Below, piece by piece: positions 20,659-28,737 of a stretch of 64,000 bases of DNA. Source of the DNA: Cedecea colo (GTDB taxonomy: Bacteria; Pseudomonadota; Gammaproteobacteria; Enterobacterales; Enterobacteriaceae). The notes below the pieces were generated by a model. It was not told where the DNA came from. It searched no databases and worked only from the letters and a program-made list of their open reading frames with translations. The stretch covers positions 496,001 through 560,000 of the forward strand of contig NZ_SOYS01000002.1 of assembly GCF_011808225.1 (NCBI RefSeq), read 5' to 3'. Every line of letters begins with the position of its first letter. Positions within the stretch are counted from its first letter, which is position 1. The translations under genes were made by a program, and so were the position numbers.

Positions 20659-21339
20659 ATGAAAATCCTCATGGTACTCACCTCGCACAATCAGCTCGGT
20701 AATACGGGCAAACCTACCGGCTTCTGGCTTGAAGAGTTTGCCGCACCTTATTACGTCTTCCATGACGCAGGGCTTGAGGTGACGCTCGCCTCCCCCAAAG
20801 GCGGGCAACCGCCGTTAGATCCCAAAAGTGACGAGCCGGATGCGCAGACTGACGCCACCCGTCGTTTTCGCAGCGATGCGGACGCGCAAAAGCTTCTCGC
20901 CAACACCCACAGGCTGGATGCCGTAAACGCTGAAGATTTTGATGCCGTGTTCTATCCAGGCGGCCACGGCCCGCTGTGGGATCTGGCTCAGGATCCCCAT
21001 TCGATTAAACTGATTGCAACGTTCTGGGCGTCGGGTAAACCCGTTGGCGCGGTCTGCCACGCGCCGGGCGTGCTGCGCCAGGTGAAAACGCCGGATGGCG
21101 TTCCGCTGGTAAAAGGCAAACGCGTCACAGGATTTACCAATAGCGAAGAAGAAGGCGTTGGCTTAACGACCATCGTGCCGTTCCTGGTAGAAGATGAGCT
21201 GAAAAAAGCAGGCGGCCTGTTCGAGCGCACCGACGACTGGGGCGAATATGCCGTTGGCGACGGGCATCTGGTCACCGGGCAAAATCCCGCCTCTTCCACC
21301 ATCGCCGCTGAAGAACTGCTGAAACTACTCGATCTCTAA
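20659..21339 (+). CDS. DJ-1/PfpI family protein (class I glutamine amidotransferase-like)
   Basis: 226-aa protein of the DJ-1/Hsp31 superfamily. The nucleophile elbow is GAVCHAPGVL (Cys near residue 137), preceded by FYPGGHGPLWDL with the family's Gly-Gly-His. Members act as glyoxalases, chaperones or proteases; the branch resembles fungal Hsp31 rather than E. coli HchA in length. ATG 20659 follows AGGGAGAAGCAA. It sits between bioA and ybhB, where E. coli has no gene. Confidence 0.85.
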   Translation: MKILMVLTSHNQLGNTGKPTGFWLEEFAAPYYVFHDAGLEVTLASPKGGQPPLDPKSDEPDAQTDATRRFRSDADAQKLLANTHRLDAVNAEDFDAVFYPGGHGPLWDLAQDPHSIKLIATFWASGKPVGAVCHAPGVLRQVKTPDGVPLVKGKRVTGFTNSEEEGVGLTTIVPFLVEDELKKAGGLFERTDDWGEYAVGDGHLVTGQNPASSTIAAEELLKLLDL

Positions 21340-21354
21340 TCACAAGGAGCGGCT

Positions 21355-21831
21355 ATGAAACTGATTAGCAATGATATTAAAGAGGGTGAAAAGCTGCCGT
21401 CCCGCCATGTCTTTAACGGCATGGGCTACGAGGGCGACAATATTTCCCCGCAGCTTGCGTGGGATGACGTACCCGCAGGAACGAAGAGCTTTGTAGTGAC
21501 CTGCTACGATCCGGATGCGCCAACCGGGTCGGGCTGGTGGCACTGGGTGGTAGCGAACCTGCCCGCCGATACTCGCGTCTTACCGCAGGGGTCCGGCTCT
21601 GATTTAGTAGAATTGCCTGAACCCGCCGTGCAGACGCGCACAGACTTCGGCAAAGCTGGCTACGGCGGCGCGGCGCCGCCAAAAGGCGAAACGCATCGCT
21701 ATATTTTTACCGTGCACGCGCTGGACGTGGAAAAACTGAATGTTGATGAGCACGCATCCGGGGCCGTGGTCGGCTTTAATGTCCATTTTCACTCGTTAGG
21801 AAGCGCCTCTATTACCGCAATGTTCAGTTAA
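21355..21831 (+). CDS. ybhB: phosphatidylethanolamine-binding-like protein YbhB
   Basis: 158-aa PEBP/Raf-kinase-inhibitor family protein. Family blocks are CYDPDAPTGSGWWHWVV and GYGGAAPPKGETHRYIFTVHAL. Its biochemical role in bacteria is unknown. It is the last host gene before the lambda attachment site, as in E. coli, which anchors the prophage insertion point. Confidence 0.95.
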   Translation: MKLISNDIKEGEKLPSRHVFNGMGYEGDNISPQLAWDDVPAGTKSFVVTCYDPDAPTGSGWWHWVVANLPADTRVLPQGSGSDLVELPEPAVQTRTDFGKAGYGGAAPPKGETHRYIFTVHALDVEKLNVDEHASGAVVGFNVHFHSLGSASITAMFS

Positions 21832-21844
21832 TCCCACCTTTTAT

Positions 21845-21869
21845 GAAGCCGATTGTGCAAATCGGCTTC
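21845..21869 (+). terminator. ybhB terminator hairpin
   Basis: Perfect 9-bp stem, GAAGCCGAT and ATCGGCTTC with a 7-base loop, starting 13 bp after the ybhB stop. It is followed by CCCGTTTCG, so its T tract is weak. Confidence 0.65.
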
Positions 21870-21883
21870 CCGTTTCGCTCAAC

Positions 21884-21898
21884 TTAGTATAAAAAAGC
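21884..21898. other. attachment core (attR, POB') identical to lambda
   Basis: On the minus strand it reads GCTTTTTTATACTAA, the 15-bp lambda core O, with no mismatch. It starts 53 bp after ybhB. The phage side carries P-arm Int sites, and the bacterial side (21870-21883) is host DNA. Confidence 0.95.
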
Positions 21899-21991
21899 TG
21901 GTATAAAGATGTTAAATCTATTTACAATCAGTAATTTAGATGAGAAATAGAACAATAAACACACTACAAAACACGACTAAATACCATATAT

Positions 21992-22033
21992 CCAGTCACT
22001 AACAATCAGTTACTTACATATCATTAGTGACCT
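21992..22033. other. P-arm integrase arm-type sites
   Basis: Inverted AGTCACTA (21994-22001) and TTAGTGAC (22024-22031) flank about 20 bases, as P1/P2-region sequence does in lambda. The segment between them and the core is A/T-rich (IHF, Xis and Fis territory). Similarity to the lambda P arm is obvious over the whole 22033-21899 stretch. Confidence 0.8.
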
Positions 22034-22044
22034 CAAGCAGAGCA

Positions 22045-22084
22045 TTAGCGCAAGGCGGCATTCGTCATCTTGCGCTAATTTTTT
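22045..22084 (+). terminator. sib/tI terminator and retroregulator
   Basis: Perfect 10-bp stem, TTAGCGCAAG and CTTGCGCTAA with a 14-base loop, followed by six T. Stem and position match lambda sib/tI. In the free phage it lies downstream of int across attP and lets RNase III destabilise int mRNA made from pL. Integration has moved it away from int. Confidence 0.85.
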
Positions 22085-22470
22085 GCCCCATCCATGCCCC
22101 ATCACATTTTCTTCGAGAAGCGCCCCAGAACTGAGCAGCCATTGTTTACATGCTGCTCACCCACTATTACCATCTGCTTGTCATAAGTTTTCAGGTGCGC
22201 ACCTTCTTTTTGACATGCTCACTTCACAACAAGCAGATCGGAATAGCGCGTCGTAACGCAGCGATCAGGTTTGTGGGCTAACTTCAGCCAGCAGGAAACT
22301 TTTTATAAAGTGTGCACATAGCGACATCATAAATTAATGCCACCTGCTTCCTGGACGTGCCGTTAGCGATAAGTCGTCCTGCCTGCGCCCACCACTCAGT
22401 AGTTAGCTTTGTCCGCCGTCCGCCGACGCGGTTGTATGGAAATAGCCCACGTTTGTGGGCCGTTTTCTAC
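22085..22470. other. non-coding phage end region
   Basis: 386 bp between sib and the tail spike stop. No convincing ORF. It contains one hairpin, GCCCAC-GTTT-GTGGGC (22445-22460), right after the tail spike gene; it is followed by CGTTTT on the plus strand and is probably a weak bidirectional terminator. This corresponds to the left part of the lambda b region. Confidence 0.6.
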
Positions 22471-24855
22471 CTAACTCTTTGAGAATGCTGCCCCAACTGA
22501 GGCTGTAAAGTTTCCGGCAGAGTTATTCATCAGGCAAGTCTTTCCTCCTGTTGGTCCGCTTATCGTCTGCGTCTGCGCTGTGCCAGTGGTTGGGTAGACG
22601 GTGATGGTATCACCTCCCTTAAGTATCCTTATCTTTCCTGACAGGTCAGCTGTCACCGCCCCAACTGAGGCAAGCTCTCCGTTGCTCATTGTGTAAAAGG
22701 ACAAAGACCCTGTCGCAGATCTACCCACTCCACACGCTGATTTTTGTTTCTGCTTATAGTTAAACAAAACAACCAGGCCGACTGGCATGGACTCTAGATC
22801 CACTACAACAGACTGAGACGCTTTGCTGCCCTTTATCATGTCCGGCGCTTCGTCATCAGCAGTTGCAAGCCGGTAGCCGAGTGTTAAGTCGTTAACTGCT
22901 GGGTCGCTTCCTGTAACGCCTCGGATCTGACCAGAGTTCAAGGCAATAAAATTGAAGCCTGTGTAAACAGGCTGTAGGGATTCGCGAAACAGGATGCCGG
23001 GTGGGTACACACGGGATGGCAAGCCACCGTAGGTAACTGAAATGATATTCAGCCCTTTTTTCAGGGTGCCTATATTAGTGGTTTGCTTACCTGAGAATGA
23101 TGTCATTCCATTACTGGACACTGGTCCCGACAGATATGCAGCATTCCTGATGTCATTGAGTATTACGGAAAATTGATTTGTGCGATCTGACGTTGTGTAA
23201 GTGGGATTAAATGGCTCGAATAATGTCACTGAAACATCACTCTTGTCACTCCAAACAAAGTACCGGCATGTGACGTTCTCAGATGCCGGATTAATCATCC
23301 CCCACCCTCCAAGCGCATCAAGATAATCCCCCCCACTTAGATTGGAAATGGACGGGTAATATCTTGCACCAGATGGATAACCTAAACCTATAAAAGAAAG
23401 TTGTGTTGTTGGGATGAGATTTTTATTTTTTGTGGCTAAGTAAACCCTCTCTTTAAAAATCTCTTTGGCCGCATACGCACCTATATATGCGTGTCCAATT
23501 GTCGAGGGATGACTCTGGTCAAATACTGTTCCGCCAGCCCGCTTGGCTACATCGGAGATGGAATATGCTCCGATATCTGCGTAAACGTCTGTTGTGGCTA
23601 TCGACAGGTCAAGAAATTCGACTTTTGGAAATAATCGCTCGATACGTTTCTTGATTGCCGATTCCAGAAACGCCTTTGGTGCATCGTTATTGTTCATTGT
23701 AACGAAGCAAACCGGGCTTCCGTATCCCCAAGACTTTCTGATTAGCTTCTCAAATTCATGAAGATAACTTTCGAAGCCGATTGTTGGCAAAACTCCATTA
23801 TCGTTAAACCCGAGGCTAACGAACAGAACATTAGGAGCAGACTTCCCATAAGCAGCATTCTGAAAGAATCCATAGTCAAAGTTGGCATATCCCCACCCGG
23901 TAGCCAATGCCTTACCTGAAGATGCGCAGTTATAAGCTTTAAAAATGCTAGTCGTGCTATCAGACAACATATTGAGGCAATCAGTGAAGATCCTGAACCA
24001 GGAATACTGCCCGCCATTCAGATTATGGTTATAGTTAGTGGAGTTAAGATTACCGTTTGAATCAGTAGGGTTCGCTGTCCAGCCCGAACTATACGAGCCA
24101 TCTGTTATGGAGTCACCAATAATACCCACATGACAATCAGCAATCGTTGATGGATAGCCCTGCTTATTCGCAAACTGAGCGAGAGTGCCAAGAGCTGTAA
24201 AAGCTGTCCCGTTGGTTGCAAGCCCTACATCATAAACATGTTCGCCGCCCCAAGGGTCACGAGTCAGGATCTTACCTTCACCAAGGAATTTTGTTACATC
24301 ATCGTCAGGTAAAAAGTTGCATCGCAACTGCACGCCATTAGGAACATAAATCTGTCCGGAATACGCGTAAAGAGCTGTTCGATTATCGGTCGTATCATTA
24401 ATGACGACCCCAGGAACATATTTTACAGCCAATGCATCACTGCGATATTTGCCATTACTTAGCTCTGTCCTTAATGCTGCGTCCCCAACACCGACCCACT
24501 TCCCTTCACCCATACCGCCAGTGCTATCAGGAGTTGATCCTGGGGGAACGACTTTGGGAGTTGAGAGGTCTCCATCCCATCTGTAGTATTCCCCGTTACT
24601 CTCCCAGCGCAAGCACTCGTTAGCAATGCTAATGGTGCTGCCATCTTCAAAAGAATCCTTCGTGATATAGCCATAATTCAGAATTGCCTGATTCGCATCA
24701 TAATTTATGCCATCAATTGTACGATGTTTATCGCCGAATCTGTCAACATAAACATGGTTTTCTGAAGTCACAAACTCGTCAATCTTGCCTGCATTAAATT
24801 TTAAATCGCGAGGTGACTCGGATGGAACTGGTAACTGTGTAGGTGTGGTCGCCAT
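22471..24855 (-). CDS. tail spike with SGNH esterase domain
   Basis: 794-aa receptor-binding protein. Residues ~1-130 form a virion-attachment/adaptor region typical of enterobacterial tail spikes (DGINYDANQAILNYGY, ECLRWESNGEYYRW). Residues ~240-460 are an SGNH/GDSL hydrolase: block I GDSIT with Ser249, GFND with Asn351, and DQSHP with Asp446/His449. The remaining ~330 residues look beta-rich and probably trimerise or bind sugar. Predicted role is removing O-acetyl groups from capsule or O-antigen during adsorption. It is the last late gene before sib. Confidence 0.85.
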   Translation of the reverse strand: MATTPTQLPVPSESPRDLKFNAGKIDEFVTSENHVYVDRFGDKHRTIDGINYDANQAILNYGYITKDSFEDGSTISIANECLRWESNGEYYRWDGDLSTPKVVPPGSTPDSTGGMGEGKWVGVGDAALRTELSNGKYRSDALAVKYVPGVVINDTTDNRTALYAYSGQIYVPNGVQLRCNFLPDDDVTKFLGEGKILTRDPWGGEHVYDVGLATNGTAFTALGTLAQFANKQGYPSTIADCHVGIIGDSITDGSYSSGWTANPTDSNGNLNSTNYNHNLNGGQYSWFRIFTDCLNMLSDSTTSIFKAYNCASSGKALATGWGYANFDYGFFQNAAYGKSAPNVLFVSLGFNDNGVLPTIGFESYLHEFEKLIRKSWGYGSPVCFVTMNNNDAPKAFLESAIKKRIERLFPKVEFLDLSIATTDVYADIGAYSISDVAKRAGGTVFDQSHPSTIGHAYIGAYAAKEIFKERVYLATKNKNLIPTTQLSFIGLGYPSGARYYPSISNLSGGDYLDALGGWGMINPASENVTCRYFVWSDKSDVSVTLFEPFNPTYTTSDRTNQFSVILNDIRNAAYLSGPVSSNGMTSFSGKQTTNIGTLKKGLNIISVTYGGLPSRVYPPGILFRESLQPVYTGFNFIALNSGQIRGVTGSDPAVNDLTLGYRLATADDEAPDMIKGSKASQSVVVDLESMPVGLVVLFNYKQKQKSACGVGRSATGSLSFYTMSNGELASVGAVTADLSGKIRILKGGDTITVYPTTGTAQTQTISGPTGGKTCLMNNSAGNFTASVGAAFSKS

Positions 24856-24865
24856 AATTTTTCCA

Positions 24866-24893
24866 TAAAAAAACCCGGCTCGGTGGCCGGGTT
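24866..24893 (-). terminator. intrinsic terminator between J-like gene and tail spike
   Basis: 8-bp stem AACCCGGC/GCCGGGTT followed by seven T in the transcript. It lies between the J-like stop and the spike start, so spike expression needs Q readthrough or its own promoter. Confidence 0.85.
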
Positions 24894-24914
24894 CGGAGTT
24901 GGATGAATGTTTAG

Positions 24915-27398
24915 TTAGGGGTAAGTCAGGTCGCTGTACTCAGATAAATTGAGCGATGTCGTGCCGCCTGCATTGGGGGGTTTCTTCTCAGTTATAAGCC
25001 ACTGAGTGGCATCAAGTTCTTCAGATGTGGCAATCACGTAACGCGAGGGTGACTGCACATCAAATCCGTCATAAATGTTCAGTTCAATATCGGGAATGGC
25101 AGCTATAAAGCCGAAATCGGTATCAGCGCGCTGCGTAGCTGCATAGCGTGAAGTTGTATTGCCCAGAGCATCGGTGACAACGACAAACATTGAGCCCGAA
25201 AAGTTAATACGTTCGCTGGTTTCGAAGTTGTTTCCGTTACGAGAAACGATATATCCGGCTTGTTGGTTGGTGTCATATGTATCCGGAACCTGCACCATGT
25301 CACCAACATTTACCCATTCCCCATCCGCCAGCGCCGTGAGCGACATGCTCATGCGTGAATATAGCAGGCGACGACATTCCTTTTGTGCGCGATAATCTGC
25401 CTGAAATGAATCACGGATATACATCATTTCGAACTTTTTCGCCTTGGTGGGCTGGCCGAGTTCAATCTGATTATTTCGGATTCGATAGCGAATGAACGCC
25501 TGTTTGTTCGTCGTTGGGTTCCGGTACTGCACCTCAACGCCGTCATAGCCGCCAGGCAGCGTCATATCGTAGCTAAGCGAATATCCCGTCTCGACTGTGT
25601 TGGAGCGGTTAAAAACGGTAACAGGCTTATCGCGCTTCGAGTCGAGAGTGAAAGACAGCACGCCGTCATCAGAATAAACGCTGACGCCAGCAGCATCGCA
25701 AATAGTCTCTATACGCTGGCCTAGCGACACATCCTCATCATCAAATGTGTAGTCGAAATACGCCAGTCGTTCATCGCGAGCATCAAGCTCAGACTGTATC
25801 TGATAAAGTCCAAAGATGTCGATTGTGGATTCATCCTGGCCTCCCGTAACGAGCCAGTTAAACAGAGCGACATCTGAAAATTTTCGCGATGGCCTGATTG
25901 TATAATCTACTTTTTGCGCTGACGGGTCATAGCTAATGACGTGACGTGTAATCAGGGCGTTATACTTTCTCTCTTTCACCGATGAAGAGTTTTCTGTCTC
26001 CTTCGTGGTAACACGTACAATAGTGTCGTCCGGATAAGTTACATTCTTCCTGATTGTGACTATATGTGCATAATCCAGCTTTAAGACATTGTAATCTTCA
26101 TAGTTGTCAGTACGGTAAATCTGAAAAGCATATCTACCCTTTCCGTAAGGAGGGGCGAGCTTAAGTGTAAGGTATCGGTAATCTGACCCTTTTGTCGCAT
26201 TTGAAATAGCCCCGGAAAATTGAGTTGTTGTGCCAGCAATAGCATTATTTTGCTCATCCACCTGCCAGTAAGAGCCACTAAAAGAGGCAGTTACTCTTCC
26301 AGATTGTTCGGCATGAAAATGCAACCATAACTGCTCGCCCTCCAGCGGGGAGAAAAATGGGCCCTGGACAAGCGGCTCATTATCATTCAGCACAAACTTT
26401 GTTGTATTGATAACTGTGTTTGCAGGCAGCCCTTGCGCATCTTCGCCGGAAAGATTTGAAAAGTAAAAAGTGTAGTAATGCGTTGGATTAGTTACGGAGC
26501 CATCATCGGAAGTTTGTGCGTCTGACAAGTTTGCAGTGATGTTCACGTCAGTTGTCACGGTGCCTGATGGCGTGCCATACGACACATTAACAACAAACGT
26601 CACACCGTGCGGACGCGGCAGGTCATAGAAGTAATCAAACGATTGCTGCTGTACGATTTTGACAGCCATCTGCCCGCCTGATAAATCAGCAGATACAACT
26701 GTGTTGGCTGTAGCACTATAAGCGGGGTTATCTTCTGTCTGATTTGGTCCGGGTAAGTCCTGTCCGTCTACATCATCAAACTGAAATCCCTGGTTAATCA
26801 CTGCGATGTTGCTGCCGGGATTGTAAACCGTATAGCTCGCCTCAGGTAACGCGCCAATTGACGATTCTGAATATCGGACGTTCTCTACGTTGTATCGACC
26901 AAGTCCGAAATTCATCCATTCCGTGACGAGTTTATTGTTGTTTACGTACTCAAAAATGGATTCCTGTATCAGGTCGGGGTAGGCGCGAATTTGACCAAAA
27001 TTATCAGGACGGGCCTCTCCATTTCGCGCAATGTTAGTCTGCCCTTTCAGGCTGTTATTAGATGATGTTTTTGTTTGCCCGGTATCGATACCTGGCTGCT
27101 TAATCAGCGAGTTCATCACTTTCTGGGTGAACTTGATCGGGTTGAAATGCTCAAGAGGGTTAAGCAGCGTTCCAACTAATCCGCCGCCCTTCGGCTGGTC
27201 GAATATGATTACCCTGTCGTCGTCTTTCAGCTCAAACGACAGCTCATCATCATTCTGCAACTCCCTGCCGTTTACATTTATTCTTACTTCAGCGTGAAGA
27301 GATTCTTCAGCAAGCCATTCGCTGAATATCGTCCCCACTGGAACATGAGCGCGGTCTTTCGGCAGGCCGGGAACACGCTGAATCTCGATGAGCGGCAT
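24915..27398 (-). CDS. J-like central tail tip protein
   Basis: 827-aa tail tip/host specificity protein. The N terminus (IEIQRVPGLP...TIFSEWLAEE, RINVNGRELQNDDELSFELK) and the middle GGYDGVEVQYRNP resemble lambda J-type proteins. It caps the tail tube and carries fibre-like domains. It is shorter than lambda J (1132 aa), and receptor recognition probably moved to the separate spike. Start at 27398 chosen by homology-like N terminus; the longer frame to 27590 overlaps the NlpC gene fully and contains an unrelated hydrophobic stretch. Confidence 0.82.
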   Translation of the reverse strand: MPLIEIQRVPGLPKDRAHVPVGTIFSEWLAEESLHAEVRINVNGRELQNDDELSFELKDDDRVIIFDQPKGGGLVGTLLNPLEHFNPIKFTQKVMNSLIKQPGIDTGQTKTSSNNSLKGQTNIARNGEARPDNFGQIRAYPDLIQESIFEYVNNNKLVTEWMNFGLGRYNVENVRYSESSIGALPEASYTVYNPGSNIAVINQGFQFDDVDGQDLPGPNQTEDNPAYSATANTVVSADLSGGQMAVKIVQQQSFDYFYDLPRPHGVTFVVNVSYGTPSGTVTTDVNITANLSDAQTSDDGSVTNPTHYYTFYFSNLSGEDAQGLPANTVINTTKFVLNDNEPLVQGPFFSPLEGEQLWLHFHAEQSGRVTASFSGSYWQVDEQNNAIAGTTTQFSGAISNATKGSDYRYLTLKLAPPYGKGRYAFQIYRTDNYEDYNVLKLDYAHIVTIRKNVTYPDDTIVRVTTKETENSSSVKERKYNALITRHVISYDPSAQKVDYTIRPSRKFSDVALFNWLVTGGQDESTIDIFGLYQIQSELDARDERLAYFDYTFDDEDVSLGQRIETICDAAGVSVYSDDGVLSFTLDSKRDKPVTVFNRSNTVETGYSLSYDMTLPGGYDGVEVQYRNPTTNKQAFIRYRIRNNQIELGQPTKAKKFEMMYIRDSFQADYRAQKECRRLLYSRMSMSLTALADGEWVNVGDMVQVPDTYDTNQQAGYIVSRNGNNFETSERINFSGSMFVVVTDALGNTTSRYAATQRADTDFGFIAAIPDIELNIYDGFDVQSPSRYVIATSEELDATQWLITEKKPPNAGGTTSLNLSEYSDLTYP

Positions 27399-27777
27399 AA
27401 GAGTAAAATTCCACTTTTGTATAAAGTTTCTGAATAGTGCGGATGTGGTCTGCGCGTACATGTCCGTTTTCGCCGCGGCTGTGCAGCGCTTTACCATCGA
27501 TAACCAGGCCAACGTGCACAGGATTATTACCGTAATAGGCAACAAACATATCGCCGTCGCTGAATGCTTCTGCTTTGCGCCAGTAAACAATCTCGTTGAA
27601 AAAACATGTCACGAAATCATTGTCGGCTTCGTAACCAGGGACATTATGTAGCTCGATTCCGGGTACATGCCGGTAATACAAAACAATAAGCCCCCAACAG
27701 TCCACGCCATCAAATGAACACGCACGGTTGCACCAGGGTAAGCCTGTCACCCTTTCGATAAATTCAGATTTAAGCAT
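27307..27777 (-). CDS. NlpC/P60-type tail tip peptidase
   Basis: 156-aa cysteine peptidase. The catalytic Cys is in FDGVDCWGL (about residue 28) and the His in NPVHVGLVIDG (about 88). Such proteins sit at the tail tip of lambda-like siphophages (lambda K) and help cut murein or assemble the tip. The ATG at 27777 overlaps the end of the DUF1833 gene. Its last 92 bases overlap the J-like start in another frame, an unusually long overlap. Confidence 0.82.
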   Translation of the reverse strand: MLKSEFIERVTGLPWCNRACSFDGVDCWGLIVLYYRHVPGIELHNVPGYEADNDFVTCFFNEIVYWRKAEAFSDGDMFVAYYGNNPVHVGLVIDGKALHSRGENGHVRADHIRTIQKLYTKVEFYSYAAHRDSACSRPAERPRSCSSGDDIQRMAC

Positions 27778-28240
27778 TTTGCAGTCCGGGGAATTCATCG
27801 ACTGTATAAAGTTGGCCGACATTGTTGTTGAGTGGATTCTTTAGCGTGAGCGAAACCGTGACGTCATTCTGATCCATGCTCACATCGCTCACATACAGAG
27901 TCCAGGGCTTAAGTGGTGTGTTCATGTCGTTAGCATCAAATCGCTGGTATGTGCATGAAATCGGAGTAATGCGGGCATATCCTCTCCACTTTTTAAGCTG
28001 CTGCTTAAAATCCTGCGCCAGTCGGCCAAACTTGACTGAACAATCTATTACCGGCGTGCTGCTCTGCTGGCTGTCGCTGATTTCCATTCTGCACGGCGTG
28101 TATATCTCGCCAGCAAACGTCTTGGGGAATATTTGCTTATCAACCAGCCTGATAGTACCGAAAGACTCATTGTAGAAGGTCAGCGTGTCATAGATGATGC
28201 GGTTTGGGCGCTTACTTTTGAACTCTCTGAAAGTCGGCAT
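27770..28240 (-). CDS. DUF1833 minor tail protein
   Basis: 156 aa beginning MPTFREFKSKRPN. Domain DUF1833 is common in tail tip operons of enterobacterial siphophages. By position it is analogous to lambda L. ATG at 28240 overlaps the upstream stop by one base (TAATG), which rules out the longer frame starting at 28318. Confidence 0.8.
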   Translation of the reverse strand: MPTFREFKSKRPNRIIYDTLTFYNESFGTIRLVDKQIFPKTFAGEIYTPCRMEISDSQQSSTPVIDCSVKFGRLAQDFKQQLKKWRGYARITPISCTYQRFDANDMNTPLKPWTLYVSDVSMDQNDVTVSLTLKNPLNNNVGQLYTVDEFPGLQNA

Positions 28241-28737
28241 TATCGAGTCCTCGGCAAAGATTCCGGGTCGCGATTGTCTGGATACCCGGTCACGACAATA
28301 TCCAGCCAGCTTCCCCACGGCGGTGGCAGCTCAACAAGGATGTCGTCGTAATCATCATCGGAATTATTCAGCTTCCTCGTAACAACATTACCGGTCCAGG
28401 TGAATACAGAACCGCTCTGACTCCAGGCCGGATAAGCAGTGAAATGGAATTCCTGCATTTCCAGGCCAGTATCCCCGGTTCCGGTTGAGAGCATCATCGT
28501 GAACCACTGGTTGCCGTTATCCAGATAATTAGGACTACGTAACCACTGATAGAATGCCCGGTGCTGAGCCTGCGTAAAAATCCAGGTCAGGTTAAAAGAG
28601 GTTTTGAGGTCGTCGGTCAGTTTCTGGAAAATCGGCGCACCAACCTGGGGCTGGTCAGTGCGGAAACCGGTATCGTTAGTGGGAGATTTATTGCTCTTCT
28701 GCGCCAGCGGGAGCCAGTCTGGATAATCAATTGCCAT
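28240..28737 (-). CDS. minor tail protein (lambda M-like position)
   Basis: 165-aa protein downstream of the tape measure gene, a position occupied by lambda M. It is rich in aromatic residues (FTAYPAWSQSGSVFTWTGNV). TAATG coupling with the tape measure gene upstream and the DUF1833 gene downstream. Function in tail tip assembly is inferred from position. Confidence 0.7.
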   Translation of the reverse strand: MAIDYPDWLPLAQKSNKSPTNDTGFRTDQPQVGAPIFQKLTDDLKTSFNLTWIFTQAQHRAFYQWLRSPNYLDNGNQWFTMMLSTGTGDTGLEMQEFHFTAYPAWSQSGSVFTWTGNVVTRKLNNSDDDYDDILVELPPPWGSWLDIVVTGYPDNRDPESLPRTR

